Below, in pieces: positions 30,860 through 44,000 of a stretch of DNA of 64,000 nt. The stretch is from positions 6,115,328 through 6,179,327 of the forward strand of contig NC_039480.1 in assembly GCF_003590095.1 (NCBI RefSeq). The letters run 5' to 3'. The stretch is from Trichoplusia ni. Its lineage: Eukaryota; Arthropoda; Insecta; Lepidoptera; Noctuidae. Under the pieces are notes generated by a model, which was not told the origin of the DNA, ran no database searches, and was given only the letters and a program-made list of their open reading frames with translations. The position numbers were made by a program, and so were the translations under genes. Within the stretch, counting starts at the first letter, position 1. The number at the start of each line of letters is the position of its first letter.

Positions 30860-33800
30860 ATGCGTTTATTTCTATTCTTGATGTTATTCCCACTAATATA
30901 CATAGTTCATGGAAAAAATAATGTGAAAACTCTCACCGAGTCAATGGGGCAAGAAGTTATTGAAATTGGGGCGCCCATAAAAGGTAGGTATATCTTATAA
31001 ATATTTCTCAGTACTCACTTCTCTATAATCTATACTTCTATCTATACTAATATATAAAGCTGAAGAGTTTGTTTGTTTGATTGTTTGAACGCGCTAATCT
31101 CAGGAACTACTGGTCCAAATTGGAAAAATCTAAGGGTTTTAGGCTATATACTATCACGCTGCGACTTATAGGAGCGAAGATACAATCGAAAATGTGAAAA
31201 AAGCAGGGAAAATCATTCATCTTCGAGGGCTTCCGTTCAAAAATTCCTAACTTATATCTTCTAACCATGCGGACGAAGTCGCGGGCAACAGCTAGTAGAT
31301 GTATATACTTAATAATATACTTACGTATAAGGATGGTTTAAGTTTGATCACCATGTTAATTTATTGCGGGTTCGCGATAGAATATTCTATATTGCTCCGT
31401 TGATGAATATAAACATTCCATGGTGCAAAAATGGGCGGTTTTACCGCTAAGACCGATGATCTTTTGCAGACAACATTTGGATGCACTTCATATTATAGGT
31501 GTGCCAGTTTCCTCACGATGTTTTCCATCACCGTTTTTAATTAATGATAATTACTTTGTACATACGCCTGTGAAATCGGAGACAATGACACAGGGAATCG
31601 AACTTATGACCTTGGCAGTCAAATGGTCATATACCACTAAGCGAGATATTTTAAATAGATAATGTAAATGGTAACAATGACGTATATTAATATCCTTATC
31701 TTCTAGAACTTCCTATGGGTCTTGAAGAGGAACCAGGGGCAGACAATGATGAGGATATACCACAGAAGACTTCTAGTCACACCATCATGCCAGCCACAAA
31801 GAAAGACGCGAAGAAACCTACTGCCAAAGATTATAATGTATGTGATTGATTGATTGATTAGTACCTTAGGTTGGGACAAAGAGAAAAGACTTAAGACGAG
31901 CATGCGACGTAGACGCTGGGCCTAAACATATTTTTTTTACTAATTGTTTAGAATCATCACAGCATCGAATGAACGGAAGAGACAGGACGTGGACGAAACG
32001 CTAACAACTTTGTCCGCCTTCGTCATACGATTTTTTTTTCTCCATAAATTTGTTTAACTTCGTGATGTTCTTAAATGTCTATTGGCCTCTACATTTTACT
32101 CAACAATCACAAAAATAGCTAAGGAAGACGTTTAATTGAGAGTAGTTTGTAAAAACTTAAGCAAACATTCATAAAAGCTATTTTCTTTGAAACGACTCCC
32201 GAACCTAGGTATTTAATACTTGTGTCGCGGGAGGTTCCGCAAAAAATCAAGTCGACATCCAGACTCAAGAGAGTCAAGACAAGCATTCGTGAATGTTTTT
32301 TCTACGCTAGGATCGAAAAACAAAGCTTTCCTTAAATTTTTAAACAATTATATATTTTATTACAACTGCCATAGTAAATGCGGACAACATCACATACATT
32401 GCTCTGAACCCAAAGTAAGTTGCTAAAGCACTTGTGTTATGGAATTCAGATACAACGAAGGTACCACAAACACCCAGACCCGAGACTATGTAGAAATGTT
32501 TTTTTTTTTTTTACATTGTCCCGACCTGGGATCGAACCCGGGACCTCAGAGCTAGCGACACCTTGAAACCGGTGCGTACGCCACTCGACCACGGAGGCAG
32601 TATCCACTTTTGAGTGTCATAAAATCTGTACTTTTATAAGACACTTCTTATACATTTTCACAGATGTCTGACAATAGAAAAAAGATGAAAGATATAGAAA
32701 AGATTGACGGAATGTCTCCAGACGACGAGGAGGCAAGAATAGAGAAGGAACTAGCTGAGATATACAAGGACACGGCAGGTGAGTAGAGAAAATAATATTT
32801 TTCTATATATATACCACAACTCACACACAACACCATCTTGTCTCAAACAAAGCAAATCTTGAATGATTACTACTAGACAACTGATAAACATACTAACTTA
32901 AATAATTCTAAATATTATAGACGAATTACATCCAAGCACAGAACAAATGATCATGCTCATCACACAAACATTTGTACTGGGGGGAATCGAACCCACGACC
33001 TGTATAGCAGACAGGGCCAGGAACTACTAGACCAACAGGCCAGCCAGTCCGACTTGTCACTGGTTCGATCCCCTTGCAGGACATACACTTGTGTGACCCA
33101 CGAATGCTTGTCCTGAGTCTGGGTGTCTTTGTGCATATACATAATTTGAATGTTTGTGAAAATTCCTTAATACCAAAACGTAAACAACGCCATCTATCGA
33201 GTGAGACACGAAACTCAAGTCTTGCCTCGGTTGCAAGGCTTCCACGCGACGACTCTGGACCGCCCCAGTCGTGCCTTATTCAAACCCATTTGGAAAAAGC
33301 CAGTCCGCGGGCAACGTGACCCTTTTCGACGACGCTATTCGACTAAAGGTAGGATATCATAAATAGTAGTTATTGCTCATGGCTTCGCAAGCATGAATGA
33401 TGGTCTCTTAAATTCAAAAGTATTTCCCTAGTTTAGCGAAATTGGATAAAAGTAAGTCAATCCAAGATAAGGTAGCTCCATACGAATTTTCATTGAGATC
33501 GACGCAGCTGTTAGAGCGTAATGAGGTTACAAAAATGCATACATACGAATACAAATAAGCGCTTATTCATCGGGATAAACCAACTAGTTTGAGACACAAC
33601 CTTCATGAGCTAACACGGTGTTTTTTTTTCTATAAAAAACAAATCGATCGTCTTTATCTTTAAGAACTCTTGAATTCTATCCTTGTATAGTCGCCTTTGC
33701 AGGGGTTTCACAAACATTCAAGTGACATACACAAAGACACCCAAGATAAAAACTGTTCTTATCGCTCTCATCAACCGCAAGGCTATCCAAATCGAAAGCT

Positions 33801-35226
33801 TTTTGACAAGCTCTTTATTCCTTTAATATAGAAAAGGTATACAAAGAGGAAAAAAGAACAAGCCTACATATATACTATTTAGGTCTTAAAGTAAAGGAAT
33901 AAGAATAAACTCGTAATACCATCGTTGTTCCAGATTACAAATCAGAAAGTGGTGAAGAACCAGGACAGGAGGTGAAGGAGTCACCTAAAGCGGAACCAGT
34001 GAACGACCTGCCGCAGAGCGAGGATACGTCCTCCGAGGAGGTGGATAAACCTATTGGGAGAGAGAGGACCAAGTAAGAAAACAATAATAATAATCCAGAA
34101 CTTTCACACAGCGCCATCAGGTTAAAAATCTTGTATTATGACTTACTATGTTGTGATCGGCTTCTAGACCAACTGGATGCAGCTAAGATTCTGCGTTTTA
34201 CAAAGAGTTGCTGCTTATTTGACGTCCTAAAATAGTTCTCTGGGCAATACGATAACCTTTAGTCAGACTGGATGTCAGACTTTCCAGCTTCTGACTAACT
34301 GTAACGACTGTCAAAGGTGTATGAATAACAGCCAGGATCCACAATTTAACGTGCCTTCCGAAACATGGAGGAACTCGTTATGACACAGAAGGTCACCCAC
34401 CCACAGACCGTCCCTAGCGGCGTAGCGTAGCTCAACCTGCGATCGATTAATTTGCGCAATTAGAAACAAGAAAAGAGAAAGATAGATATGGAGATCTATA
34501 TGTATACACTTACTATAATTATTGTTAACAGCTTCAAATTTCAACCGGACTCCACCGACAAGGCTGAGATCGAGAAATTCAGGACTTCCATAGATGAAAT
34601 TAGCTGTAACAACAGACAGAAACTTAGTGGCACTGTGAGTACTCCGTTTATTCTTATTTTATATTTGATGACGCATAAGGCCGGCGAGGCCCTTGCCCAG
34701 CAGTAGGTCGCAGTGGGCTAGATAAAAAATACATTTATTAAATCTCAGTCATAAGACCCGAAATAGAATCAGCTGGGTGGGAATGAGTCCTAAAAACAAA
34801 AGGTTTTGTGAAGTCTTTCAGACTAATTTAACACAAAGACTGATCATGTTTTAGACCAATTCATTTGATCATCTCGGGTTTGTTCGGGCATCTTGTCGCT
34901 AAGAATAAGCCAGTGATATAAAATGCGTAGGGCAAGAGGCAGATGAGAATGGCAAAAATAAGTCTATGCCCAGAACCGGGTTATTTGAGGCTGATGAGGA
35001 TGTTCATAATTATGATGATGACGATAATGATTCCAAAATGTTTTAATTTTTTCACCAAAATTCTCTTATTCCTCTTGGTCCAAGACAGAAAAATACCAAT
35101 GTTTAAACTGTATTTCATTTTCAGCCAACACCAAGGACACCGGTAACCAACAAAGCGTTCGACAGCCTTCATCACGGCATGACGGTCGTATCGATGTTAA
35201 TTTGTTATATTTTTATGTGTACTTAA
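30860..35226 (+). CDS. Unrecognised secreted or anchored acidic protein, six exons, 237 aa
   Basis: Coding exons 30860-30983, 31707-31837, 32664-32778, 33934-34072, 34532-34634 and 35125-35226. Every junction has GT/AG and keeps phase. It starts MRLFLFLMLFPLIYIVHG, a textbook signal peptide. The mature chain is short, charged and without repeats: an acidic segment (EEEPGADNDEDIP), a Lys-rich patch (TKKDAKKPTAKDY), a coiled region (DDEEARIEKELAEIYKD), a second acidic stretch (SEDTSSEEVDK) and one Cys (DEISCNNRQ). It ends with a hydrophobic tail (MTVVSMLICYIFMCT) directly before the TAA, which could be a GPI-anchor signal or a single membrane span. AATAAA follows at 35229-35234. No family recognised. 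It lies between the giant repeat protein and gelsolin, same strand. Introns hold Helitron, SINE and 5S-SINE copies. Confidence 0.85.
31041..31295 (+). mobile_element. Helitron-like element (Lep1-type) in intron 1
   Basis: Complete: TCTATACTAATATATAAAGC to GCGGGCAACAGCTAG. Confidence 0.75.
32375..32600 (-). repeat. SINE family 3 in intron 2
   Basis: Full reversed copy with GGGATCGAACCCGGGACCTCAGAGC and CCACTCGACCACGGAGG. Confidence 0.85.
32815..33170. repeat. SINE family 2 abutting SINE family 1
   Basis: Family 2 reversed (32815-33045), then the family-1 GGTTCGATCCCCTTGCAGGACA head and GAGTCTGGGTGTCTTTGTGC tail (plus). Confidence 0.75.
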
Positions 35227-35234
35227 TTAATAAA

Positions 35235-36120
35235 CAATAATTTAAATACAAGAAAACAACTGGCAATATTTGCAATTGTATAGTTTTTGTTTTTTGTTAG
35301 TAGAACTGTATGGAGTCCCTCAGGGAAGGATGTTATGTCCAATACAATTTTGTATTCGCAATTGGTTGATGACTTAGACCTGACCCGACACTGCATGCAT
35401 GAAGGTCATAATATTTCAGTGACGTTGGGCGTCACATAGGGCGGATATTTTGCCGTATATTTTCATTTTTCCTTTCATAACATACGATAGTTACTTATCG
35501 CACAGTAATTATGGGAAGTTATGAAGCATAGTTGCTAAAGAACAATAATATAAAGCAGCCTGCAACTAGACTCAGACTGACAATATACTATTGGTTTCAA
35601 CGCAAGTCAGTGCATCATTATTTTTGTCATCCATATTTAAATGGCTGTAGTGTTTTATATGTTGTGTATTATTAAATTGTTTGTTGATTCAATAAAATAT
35701 ATTGATGTTATAGCAATTTTATTTCCTCCAAGGCTTTACATGTGATGATGTATTTCTGACGCTTTTAATTTCCAACGATATGTGTTTAAGTAATCTTCTA
35801 AAAGTTTGACAAGAGGCAGTTACATAAAAAAATCATCTATATAAGACGACGCAATTTATATAAAGAGCTTGATAACTGAAAAATGTGTTCTGAAAAAATA
35901 CTGACAATCACTTCACTTTACGACTCCCGCACTTTAATGAATATTATCTATGTGTTCACAAATTCATGCACAAAGAAACCCAGTTTCAGGACAAGCATTA
36001 TTTTGGTCTACCGACAAAAAACATTAACAGCAATGAATGCTCATGCGTGATGACACTTCAATGTATAATTTTAAATCTTAATAAAACGAAAAATAATATT
36101 TTTAAAATTACTTATTTATG
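35235..36120. other. Intergenic, no gene seen
   Basis: AT-rich between the poly(A) site of the six-exon gene and the repeats before gelsolin. A family-1 SINE remnant lies near 35950-36000. No conserved coding frame. Confidence 0.5.
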
Positions 36121-36569
36121 AAAAGGACTAAATCGGTTTTTTCAGTATAAGGAGTATCGTGTGCCCAAATAACTGGGTTGAGGAGGTCAGATAGACAGTC
36201 GCTCCTTGTAAAACACTGGTACTTAGCTGAATCCGGTTAGACAGGAAGCCGTCCACAACATAGCTGGGAATAGGCTAGGATGATAACTGAATTTTTAATC
36301 CTCAAACGTCATCTAGGGTTTCTAGTTTCACCGACAGATGGTCACCAGTCTGTTTATTACAGGACTAGCAATTCATAATTTAATAACGACAATTCCTAAA
36401 ATAGTATCATTTTATCGATCGCACTTCGAACATATAATTTGGCGCTGATAAGATCAGTTTGATATATTATCAATATAATAGGGTAGATAAAGCATCGTTT
36501 GGATAGCATTTTTTATATTTTCCTTGTACTAACAACAAATTGAACTGATCGATGAATATAAAAATAATA

Positions 36570-36778
36570 AAATAAATGCGTTGTTCTGAACCCAAAGTAA
36601 GTTGCTAAAGCACTTGTGTTATGGAATTCAGATACAACGAAGGTACCACAAACATCCAGACCCGAGACAATGTAGAAATGTGAATTTTTACATTGACCCG
36701 ACCGGGGATCGAACCCGGGACCTCAGAGATAGCGACACCTTGAAACCGGTGTGTAAGCCGCTCGACCACGGAGGTCGT
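36570..36778 (-). repeat. SINE family 3
   Basis: Full reversed copy. Followed at 36905-37060 by a 3'-truncated Lep1-type Helitron (plus). Confidence 0.85.
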
Positions 36779-37598
36779 CAAATAAAATATAATATAAACA
36801 ACCTTCAAGTCTTTTTCTACATACTTTGTCTATATCGATAAATGGAACCTTACATTTAAACGTACTAGATAAACCCGCGGATACATATAGCTGCTAAATC
36901 TATATCTATACTAATATATAAAGCTGAAGAGTTTGTTTGTTTGAACGCGCTAATCTCAGGAACTACTGGTTCAAATTGAAAAAATATTTTTATGTTGAAT
37001 AGACGAGGAAGGTTATAGGCTACATACCATCAGGTTGCGACTAAAAGGAGCGAAGATAGAATTTTTCATCTTCAGATTATTCATCAGAAAAAGGAAAAAG
37101 TACGTGTCTCATACTTTTCAATTATCTAACTCAGGGACTAATGAGATTTTTTCTTTTTATACCCAGTCATCATCCCTATTGCACGCCATTTTATATAATT
37201 ACGGGGTTTAATTAAAAGTACCTAGATATTAATGGATTATTACTTAAGGGAATCCTAACATTACATTTTCCTTAACCGCGTAGTAACAATGAAGGCATTT
37301 ACCAGTTGTTTTTATTCTTGTCACATACAATAATGGTGACTTCGTGCCGATTCTGACATAAGGAAAAATAAAGCAATGCAAAATGGTCCTAGCCTACTTA
37401 CACACTTCGTTGGCTCAGCGACCCAAATTCTTGTAAATGAAAACTACTAATTCAAATTTAATGAAATTGATTGATTTATATGACCAAATGCTATTTCAGG
37501 TTAAATAAAAAAGACTCGACAAAATCGGTACATCCAGACTGAAATAGTCTGAATCACGGAGGTAACAATCACAAAATTAATAGCTTTAATAAAAATTC

Positions 37599-37675
37599 TA
37601 AAAACCCAAGTTTTATATTTAAAACTTGGGTTTTTAAAATTTTAATGGAGTGATATTTCACTCCATTAAAATTTT
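37599..37675. repeat. Two adjacent perfect palindromes upstream of gelsolin
   Basis: Arms 37599-37615/37620-37636 (17 nt) and 37636-37653/37658-37675 (18 nt). Both spacers are TATT. They sit at the edge of the interspersed repeat also found at 30450. Confidence 0.9.
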
Positions 37676-38062
37676 ATGAAAATCGGTCCAGCCCTTTTTA
37701 TAGTCTTCAATTGCATTGTCATCGGTATCGAATCTATCCTGAAAATTTCATCCTGCTACCTAATTAGGGAGTGCCTCAAAATTGAGTTACAAAAATCCAA
37801 CCGGAACGACAAACAAACAAGAAAAGTGAGTGTATAAAAACGTCAGACAAACAGACTAATTAAGAACCTCCTTCATTTTGAAAATCGGTTGAAAACGAAC
37901 AGGTGTCAAAACAGTTTATTCATTCTTATCGGATGACTAAGCACCGTTATCTGTGACAATAACTTTCTGATAAAGATTAGTGACTAACAGACATTCAAGC
38001 GAACAAGACGTGTGTATTATTAAGTTAAATTTATAGATTTTAGACAAGTTCTTGTTTGGACC

Positions 38063-41000
38063 ATGGAACATCCAGCTTTTGCTGACGCTGGTGGCAATCC
38101 TGGGATAGAAATATGGACGATAGATGTAAGTTCCTATCTATACTCTATACTTATATATAAAGCTGAAGAGTTTGTTTGTTTGTTTGAACGCGCTAATCTC
38201 AGAAACTGCTGGTCCGAATTGAAAAAATCTTTTTGTGTTGAATAGACCAGTCATCGAGGAAGGCTTTAGGCTATAAACCATCACGCTGCGACTAATAGGA
38301 GCGGAGATACAATGGAAAATGTGAAAAAAACAGGGATGGTATAAATCATAACTTATATCTTCTACCCACGGGGACGAAGTCGCGGGCAACAGCTAGTAAA
38401 TACTTATTTATACGTAACGTTTTTTTTCACATTCTCCATTGTATCTTCGCTCCTATTAGTCGCAGCGTGATGGTTTATAGCCTAAAGCCTTCCTCGTTGA
38501 ATGGTCTATTCAACACAATAAGATTTTTTCAATTTGGACCAATGGTTCCTGAGATTAGCGCGTTCAAACAAACAAACAAACTCTTCAGCTTTATATATTA
38601 GTATAGATTTATTTAAAATAGCTGTTGTTTTGCGATTTTCCCCGTTTGTCTATCGGTTATAGCGGCAAAAACATTACGATTCTCTTTAACGAAGTCTTTA
38701 GCTAAGTACCAATGTTTTACAAGGAGCGACTGCCTATCTGACCTCCTCAACCCAGTTACCTGGGTAACACGATACTCCTTAGTAAGACTGGTTGTCAGAC
38801 TTTCTAAAATAGTTTCTAACCAATGCCGGCGTTAGGGGGGGGGGGCGTGATGGGGCGATGAACCAGAGCGACAAATTCTGGGGGGCGTCAAGGTCTGAAG
38901 TTGGAGTCTCTTGCCTCTCCTGGCGCAAACCCTCAGAACTGTGCTCTACGCTAGAGGTGGAATACTTCCACCGCCAAACGTAACGCTAAAGGAAAGATGA
39001 AATTCTTAATATAATTTTACTTGGGATCAGCAAAAAACTAACACTTGATATTGCTTCCCTCATATGGGCGCCACAATACTTTCGCCCGGGGTGTCAGTGG
39101 CCCTTACACCGGCACTGTTTCTAATAGAAATTAACTGCCGAGACCGGTTATGACATACATGGTTACCCATCCACTGAGCGCCGGTATCAAGGATAACTGG
39201 ACGTAGTTATGCAAACTAGAACCGACCCACACTTTGAGTGAAATTGAGTTATATATGTAGATAGGCTGTTTATGGTGTATTACATTATCTCAGAAAAAAT
39301 CTTGGCCGATATAGCAAGCTACAAAGCAAAAAAAAAGGATCCCTTTAAGGTACCAACCCGAGTTTGAGGAGCATTTTATACGCAAAACGGAGCGCACCTT
39401 TAAAACAAAAACCTGATTATCTCAAAACTAATATGTTGTGGGTTGGTTCTAGTTAGCATAACTACGTCCAACTTATCCTGTGATCAATCAACTTGTACAG
39501 TTATGGTTTTGCAAGGAGCTCCTAGGTTTATTTGTCACTCAATCGATATGTTTTTCTCTAGCATATTTTTACGGTATCCTGAGTTTCGTTAGTCTGACTC
39601 ACAATTGACTGATTCATTATTAAATGATGCAATGGTTTACTACCTGGTCACACCCATACGATTAAGAACTCCGGTTGGATCCGAAACTAATCGGGCACCC
39701 CCGATAAATACGCGTGAGTAAACATCATTCCTAATCTTCTAATATAAAAAAATCCCGTGTCACGATGTTAGTTACCGTACTCCTCCGAAACGGCTTAACC
39801 GATTTTTACCAAATTTTATATGCGTGTTCAGTAGGTCTGAGAATCGACTAACATCTATTTTTCATACGCCTTAGTGATTTAAGGGTTGCTCACACTAAAA
39901 AAAATATATATTATATTTTGGACGAAATTGTTTGTTTTTATTTTTTTTAAATGTGTCAATAAAAATACATACAACTAGAAAATAAAAATATTCGGCAAAA
40001 CAACGTTTGCTGGGTCAGCTAGTAATATTATAAATGCGAAAGTAACTCTGTCTGTCTGTCTGTTACGCTTTCACGTCTAAACCACTGAACTGATTTTTAC
40101 GAAATTTGATACAGAGATAGAGTTGACCTTGGGCGAAAGGCTAGTTTAATAATGAATCAGTCTCACGATAGTTATTATAAAAATTGACTGATTAATATAG
40201 ATAATATCATTTCAGAAATTCGAACCCGTACCAGTGTCATCAAAACTATATGGAAAATTTTTCAACGGTGACTCCTATATTGTCTTAAAGGTAAGTTACC
40301 CTTTATATAGAATAACCCAGCCTATTTACGTCCCACTGCTGGGCACAGGCCTCTTCCCGTATAGGGAAGGTTTGAGCATTGATCACCACGCTAGCTCACT
40401 GCAGGGGATTTCAGATTCCAATACTTGGAGTTCAGGTTTCCTCACGATTTTTTCCATCAATGTTTATTAGTTTAAAGATATTAAAATTTGCTCGATATTT
40501 ATATAATGACAGTAAATTGGACTCCACTGATACACAAGGTGGTCACGTAGGTAGGTAGATCACCACGCCACATCCACAAATCGCGACGTGTTGCGAGTTC
40601 GATACCCGGCTAGGACTAGCAGAACAAGCATTCGTGGATAATACAAATTGATCCACGAATGCTTGTCCTGAGTCTGGATGTCTTGTAAAATCATCCACAG
40701 TCTTTATCCTCCCACTGCTGAGCATAGGCCTCCCTTATCTCCTGCCAATTTCTACTTTCCTGTGCCAGCCTCATCTATCCACCCGAGACGTTAATCGTCG
40801 ACCAATCTTATGTGCGTTACTGGCATCCTTATAGTGGGCATTTAAAAATAAAAAAATCTCCAAAACTCTCTCTTTTCCTAGCTATATGTACCCCATGGTG
40901 GTGGGGTCAGCTTTCCTAATTTTTAGTCCCCACTTCGCTCTTTCCCTGACGTTATTTTCGGATAACTGGCATTCCTTCATGTCCTCATATTTCCTCCAAA

Positions 41001-44000
41001 ATAAAAACTCCTTAACTTCAAATTTGACGACCTCCGTGGTCGAGTGGCGCACGCACCGGTTTCAAGGTGTCGCTAGCTCTGAGGTCCCGGGTTTGATCTC
41101 CGGTCGGGTCAATGTAAAAATTCACATTTCTACATTGTCTCGGGTCTGGGTGTTTGTGGTACCTTCGTTGTATCTGAATTCCATAACACAAGTGCTTTAG
41201 CAACTTACTTTGGGTTCAGAACAATGTATGTGATGTTGTCCGCATTTATATTAAAAAAAAAATACTTTAACAGACCACAGGCAAAGATGGCTCAAGTCTT
41301 AACCATGACGCCCACTTCTGGTTGGGCAGTAAGACCACTCAGGACAAGAAGGGTTCAGCCGCCATTTTAACTGTCACCCTGGATGACATGCTAGGCGGGA
41401 AGGCGGTCCATCATAGAGAAGTCCAGGGTCACGAGTCTAGCTTGTTCCTGGGATACTTTAAACCTGGTAAGTAGTTTTTTGGATTTCTTTTGCTTTTTGG
41501 GTTGAACTCAAAATTAAAAGATTAATTTGTGAATTTGTCTGTATGTTAAAATCTGTTTTAAAGTTATGAGTTACTACCAATGAAGTTAAAATAAAGTATT
41601 TGAATAAGGCCCGATTTTTCAATCGTCAGATAACTTTTATCTGAGGAATAAATATGGCCGTTTGACATATTTTCTATACAAAAGATGTCAAAACGTCAAA
41701 TATATTCATCGAATAAAAGTTATCTAGCGATTTAAAAATCGGCCCTAAATCTCATAATATAAATCTGTTAAGTCCGTCAGATAGATTTGCAAAAAAATGT
41801 TGAATACGTAAGTATCGTAGTGGGGGCTAAAATGTCATAGGATGGTAGTGGTTGAGGTCACCACGCCAAACCTTCATCGTTCGTGACGTGTAGCGGCTTC
41901 GAACCCCGCGTATGACCATGTGATCAATGACCTATGTGATCCACGAATGCTTGTTATAAATCTATGTACTTAAATGTTTAAGAAACCTCCAGCGACATAA
42001 GATTAAATTCCTTGAAACGAGAGTCGTTTTTATAAAGGAAAAAATATCTTATCTTTTCAGCCATAAGATACTTGGAAGGTGGTAATGAATCCGGTTTCAC
42101 TGAAGTGGAAACTAACGCCGGTGCAGAGAAACGACTCCTAAAACTGTCTGGGTGTGACAACATGAGGATTGAAGAGGTAACAATATTAGAATCAATAGGG
42201 ATGGCGACAGGATATAAAAAATATTTAATACATTTAAAAATTCCGATGATCTTTTGTGTATGAAAGTGCGTGTGAAAGACGATATGGCTGTAAAGAGTGT
42301 TTCTTGTGAGATGACGGCCGATATCAAGGTATGTAAGAAGATGACATGTTGCGCCGACCCCAAAGAAAATAATTGGGATAAGGGCAGGGGAATGATGACA
42401 TTTAAAGAATCCAAAAACCCACATTTTAAATGTCACTCCATTCAAATTTTATCAATATCGGTCCAGCTGTTTTTATAGTTGCAAATTACATTGTTATTGA
42501 GTTCAAAGCTACCTTGAAAATTCCAGCCTGCTAGCTTATCGGGAAGTGCCTCAAAATTGAGTTGCAAAAATCCAACCGGAACGACAAACAGACAAGAAAA
42601 GTGAGTGTATAGAAACGTGGTATAAAGAAAAAACCCATTTAGTCCAGTTAAATAATTGAGAAAATGATTAGAAACTCCTTTTTTTCAAAAACTGGAATTT
42701 TCAAAGATAAACTGCCTTAAAGTTTAGGAGAAGGGCTTGAGTCGTAACGATTTCGTTAAATTTATACACAATCAGTCACAGTCGCAGTATAGAAGCAAGT
42801 CAAGCAAATTAAAAATAAATAAATGAATGCGGACAACATCACATACATTGTTCTGAACCCAAAGTAAGTTGCTAAAGCACTTGTGTTATGGAATTCAGAT
42901 ACAACGAAGGTACCACAAACACCCAGACCCGAGACAATGTAGAAATGTGAATTTTTACATTGACCCGACCGGGGATCGAACCCGGGACCTCAGAGCTAGC
43001 GACACCTTGAAACCGGTGCGTACGCCACTCGACCACGGAGGTCGACAAAGCCACTATTCATTAGATAAAAAATGAAGGAAGGAATCGAACCGACGACCTC
43101 CCGTTTAACAGTCAAGGCCTCTTACCATTAGACCAAGAATCCAGTCTAACCTTGAATTGTAACATTGTCTATATCTTCTGGGAAAGTCAAAATTTATTTT
43201 TTTATACTAAAATATGAGGAAAATAATAAAAACAGCTGTTATCAGATTGACTCATCAATTGTAAAATGACTATCAAAGGTTTATAATGCCGGTTTCAATG
43301 AGTCATTTGTTAAAAATCGATACGACAATTAATATTAAAAAAGCTATCTTATTCGCCTTGGAATAGAGTCGCTTTTACTTTGCAAATGTCGTGTAAAGCA
43401 ATTGCAAATTAGTCGGAATAATTTATACGTGGAATACATTGAAAAATCATTCTTATGTGTATGTGTTAAAGTCTTTATTACAGTGTTCGCTTCAATAATG
43501 TAATAGAAAATGATGTCGTAAGAGCAAAATTAAAATCAATCTTAAAACTAAGCGGTTTAAGTAGCTTTTTCTTTGCAACTGTTGTGATTTGTAATATACG
43601 TTGAAAAGAAAATTTAATGTGACAAAATACGTAAGATAAGACAAAAATGAACTTAAACTTCAGGCGATAAAGTCTTTTTTACATTGCAACTGACTAGAAA
43701 CGCTCTCATAAATATTGCAAAATATCTTATATAAATACCTATAATCAATATTGCAAACTTCTAATCTTTAATAAGTTAATCATTAAAGAAATCAAGCAAT
43801 CTGTGCTTATCTGTAATAAAGCTAATTATTCAAAAATATGATAAAAAAATATCACTTTTTTCGCAAGGTCGATTGAAATGAACTGATATAAATGCAATAG
43901 GTATGCTGACAAATTTTCTTTTTGTAAAAAGTGATAGGCATGTTTTTATATATGCCCACGTTTCTATACACTCACTTTTCTTGTTTGTTTGTCGTTCCGG

